From Oceanospirillum sp048270425 (GTDB lineage Bacteria > Pseudomonadota > Gammaproteobacteria > Pseudomonadales > Halomonadaceae): 64,000 nt of DNA. Location of the stretch: NCBI GenBank assembly GCA_048270425.1, contig JBLWSY010000002.1, forward strand, positions 62,001 through 126,000. The letters run 5' to 3'. Below the pieces are notes generated by a model. It did not search any database and was not told the DNA's origin. It saw only the letters and a list, made by a program, of their open reading frames with translations. This document shows positions 62,603-64,000 of this stretch, one piece after another; within the stretch, counting starts at the first letter, position 1; every line of letters begins with the position of its first letter. The position numbers and the translations under genes are program-made.

Positions 62603-63689
62603 AATGTCAGCCAAAGATCTTCTAACGACGACATCTTTTGAACCGGGTGATGTTACTTTGTTGCTTAAACAGACAGAAGGCAGCCCGGTTACGGTTGAGG
62701 AAAAAGAGCGGCTAGTCGCTAATGGTGGGCATTACAGCGATGTTTTTGTAAAAGAGAACCCACTGACCGCCTCTTTAAAGAAGGCCTATCAATTTGCTCT
62801 TCATGAGAATAATGGGGCTCGCCGTCTGGCCTATCACGTGCAATACCTTGCTCAGCAATTGGTCGACAGCCGAGAGGCTAATGAGCCGATCGTATTAATT
62901 TCTTTGGTTCGGGCCGGAGTTCCTCTTGGCGTTCTCTTGAAGCGTTACATTTCCCGATATTTTCCACAGGTGCCAGTTGCTCACTATGGCATTTCGATTA
63001 TTCGAGATAGAGGAATTGATAGTCGAGCTCTTGAAACTATCTATGCGCAGCATCCCGGCGCCCTGCATTACTTTGTAGATGGCTGGACTGGTAAAGGTAG
63101 TATCTCAACAGAGCTACGTGCGGCGCTGGCCAAGACTCCTCAGTCCTTTGATTATCGTTTGATCGTTTCATCTGATCCAGCCCGAACGGCAACCTTGTGT
63201 GCTACACATGAGGATTGGTTAATCCCATTTGGCTTGGTTGGTGCGCAAATTTCCGGTTTGTTTAGCCGAACGCTGTGGTCCGACCAGGATTACCATACTG
63301 CAGCATACTTTGATGATTTAGAGAGTGACGATATTGCGCCTTCCTTTATCAATGCCGTTGAGCAATACACGGCTTTATCCATTGAACCTGCTGAATTCCC
63401 ATCAGATGGGCCTGGGCTTTTGAATCGGCAAAGTTCTCAGACTGCTTCAGATGTTGTTAGTAATGTCGTTCAGTCGTTTGATCTTCGATCTGTTCACAAG
63501 GTCAAGCCTGGTATAGCAGAAGCTACCCGGGCCATTCATCGGAGGACGCCAAAAGTCGTTATCCTCAAAAATGCCGATAGCCCAGAAACCAAATACCTTC
63601 TCGATTTGGCTGTGAGCAAAGGGGTTGAAGTGAAGATAGGGTTAGAGGGCGGCATGGGGCCTTTTAAAGCGATAACTATTTTGGAGTAA
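62592..63689 (+). CDS. StiP-like protein (PRTase-type fold) with PELOTA-like RNA-binding C-terminus
   Basis: 365 residues. The N-terminal two-thirds match the StiP family (VLISLVRAGVPLGVLLK, HYGISIIRDRGID, FVDGWTGKGSIS, EDWLIPFGL), which has been called both a cysteine protease and a phosphoribosyltransferase-like fold. The only cysteine is C203 in TLCATHEDW. The last 60 residues (PKVVILKNADSPETKYLL onward) fit the PELOTA-type RNA-binding domain described for Ter operons. AGGA at 62582 supports the ATG at 62592. It overlaps the HAD gene, and the function is inferred from family context. Confidence 0.82.
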   Translation: MSTKMSAKDLLTTTSFEPGDVTLLLKQTEGSPVTVEEKERLVANGGHYSDVFVKENPLTASLKKAYQFALHENNGARRLAYHVQYLAQQLVDSREANEPIVLISLVRAGVPLGVLLKRYISRYFPQVPVAHYGISIIRDRGIDSRALETIYAQHPGALHYFVDGWTGKGSISTELRAALAKTPQSFDYRLIVSSDPARTATLCATHEDWLIPFGLVGAQISGLFSRTLWSDQDYHTAAYFDDLESDDIAPSFINAVEQYTALSIEPAEFPSDGPGLLNRQSSQTASDVVSNVVQSFDLRSVHKVKPGIAEATRAIHRRTPKVVILKNADSPETKYLLDLAVSKGVEVKIGLEGGMGPFKAITILE

Positions 63690-64000
63690 ATGGCTGGTAG
63701 CATGTCGATATAAGCTGCCGGATAGTCATCTCACGTCACCGTGTATGATGTATTGGTTTTGTTTACAACATTAGAGTAGCGAATGTCTGAAATAAGAGGG
63801 CAGAGTTGGTTGAGGGTCTGTCAATCTGAGAAATATATAAAAAGCATCAAATAGTTGCTCATATAATAGCTATAGCTGATTTGCTGGAAATTCGGCAAAT
63901 ATAGTAGAGTTTTTATTTGATTTTATTTAATGTTTTGCATGGTTGTGTCTAATGGGGTATTGCGAGGTGACAAAGGCTTTATATTCTAAGAATTCATATG
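63690..64000. other. 311-bp AT-rich end of window after the StiP-like gene
   Basis: No gene is supported. A TATAAT at 63862 and a weak stem (ATTTGC with GCAAAT, 63880-63900) are present, but no matching -35 or T-run. The operon may end here or continue beyond the window after this gap. Confidence 0.5.

Noticed and set aside
60599..63689. Ordinary purine or pyrimidine salvage operon because of the phosphoribosyltransferase motif
   Set aside because: The TRSP domain, the StiP-PELOTA gene and the divergent ter genes point to the Ter-linked module. No salvage gene is present.

Overview
The window looks like chromosomal DNA from a marine, polarly flagellated gammaproteobacterium, most likely an Oceanospirillales relative (Neptunomonas, Amphritea or Marinobacterium type). 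This is inferred from gene order and protein character, not from a database search. The markers are a Vibrio/Pseudomonas-style flagellar-chemotaxis block with polar-localisation genes (ParC/ParP type), a complete System I cytochrome c maturation operon, smc-zipA-ligA synteny and rnm-yciO-scpA-scpB-rluB synteny. Base composition is near 50% GC for most of the window. Two stretches are clearly AT-richer: one gene at 36.8-38.0 kb, and the spacer and edges of the tellurium-resistance-like cluster at 59.7-64.0 kb.

Layout. 1-9.2 kb: flhF (cut by the window edge), fliA, cheY, cheZ, cheA, cheB, a ParA-like ATPase, a CheW-domain partner, cheW and a DUF2802 gene, all on the plus strand and closed by a terminator. 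No flhG lies between flhF and fliA, where it is normally found. 9.3-11.6 kb: a stand-alone FlhB C-terminal-like gene and a FliK-like gene, on the minus strand. 11.9-19.2 kb: ccmABCDEFGHI. 19.5-28.2 kb: smc, zipA, ligA, a transglycosylase-like lipoprotein and a YheU-family gene. 28.5-34.2 kb: a tripartite tricarboxylate transporter (tctCBA) divergent from its two-component system (tctDE). 34.3-36.5 kb: a TVP38-type membrane domain fused to a mercuric-reductase-like flavoenzyme. 36.5-38.0 kb: a small hypothetical gene and an AT-rich gene with a HEPN RNase motif. 38.0-45.6 kb: an AraC regulator, an EamA exporter, an M23 peptidase, a methyltransferase, mnmC, yciI and yciB. 45.8-52.2 kb: rnm, yciO, scpA, scpB, rluB, three identical tRNA-Lys(UUU) genes and nadA. 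52.4-56.7 kb: a BepA-like M48 peptidase, tusA, a PerM-like protein and a PAS-GGDEF cyclase. 57.0-63.7 kb: a Ter stress-response locus.

How parts fit together. Smc (19.5 kb) and ScpA/ScpB (47.8-49.6 kb) are parts of one chromosome condensation complex encoded at two sites. MnmC and TusA both act on U34 of tRNA-Lys(UUU), and the window carries three copies of that tRNA gene. The Ccm proteins supply c-type cytochromes. ParC/ParP-like proteins should place the CheA/CheW arrays at the pole beside the FlhF-positioned flagellum.

The least understood part is the Ter locus. terB-terC and two terD paralogues run leftwards. Across an AT-rich spacer of about 0.85 kb, a rightward operon encodes a phosphoribosyltransferase with a TRSP domain, a HAD phosphatase and a StiP-like protein with a PELOTA-like C-terminus. 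Comparative genomics has linked such genes to a predicted nucleoside-like metabolite made under stress. Neither the product nor the target is established, and the ATP-grasp and HpcH/HpaI-like genes that often accompany them are not in view.
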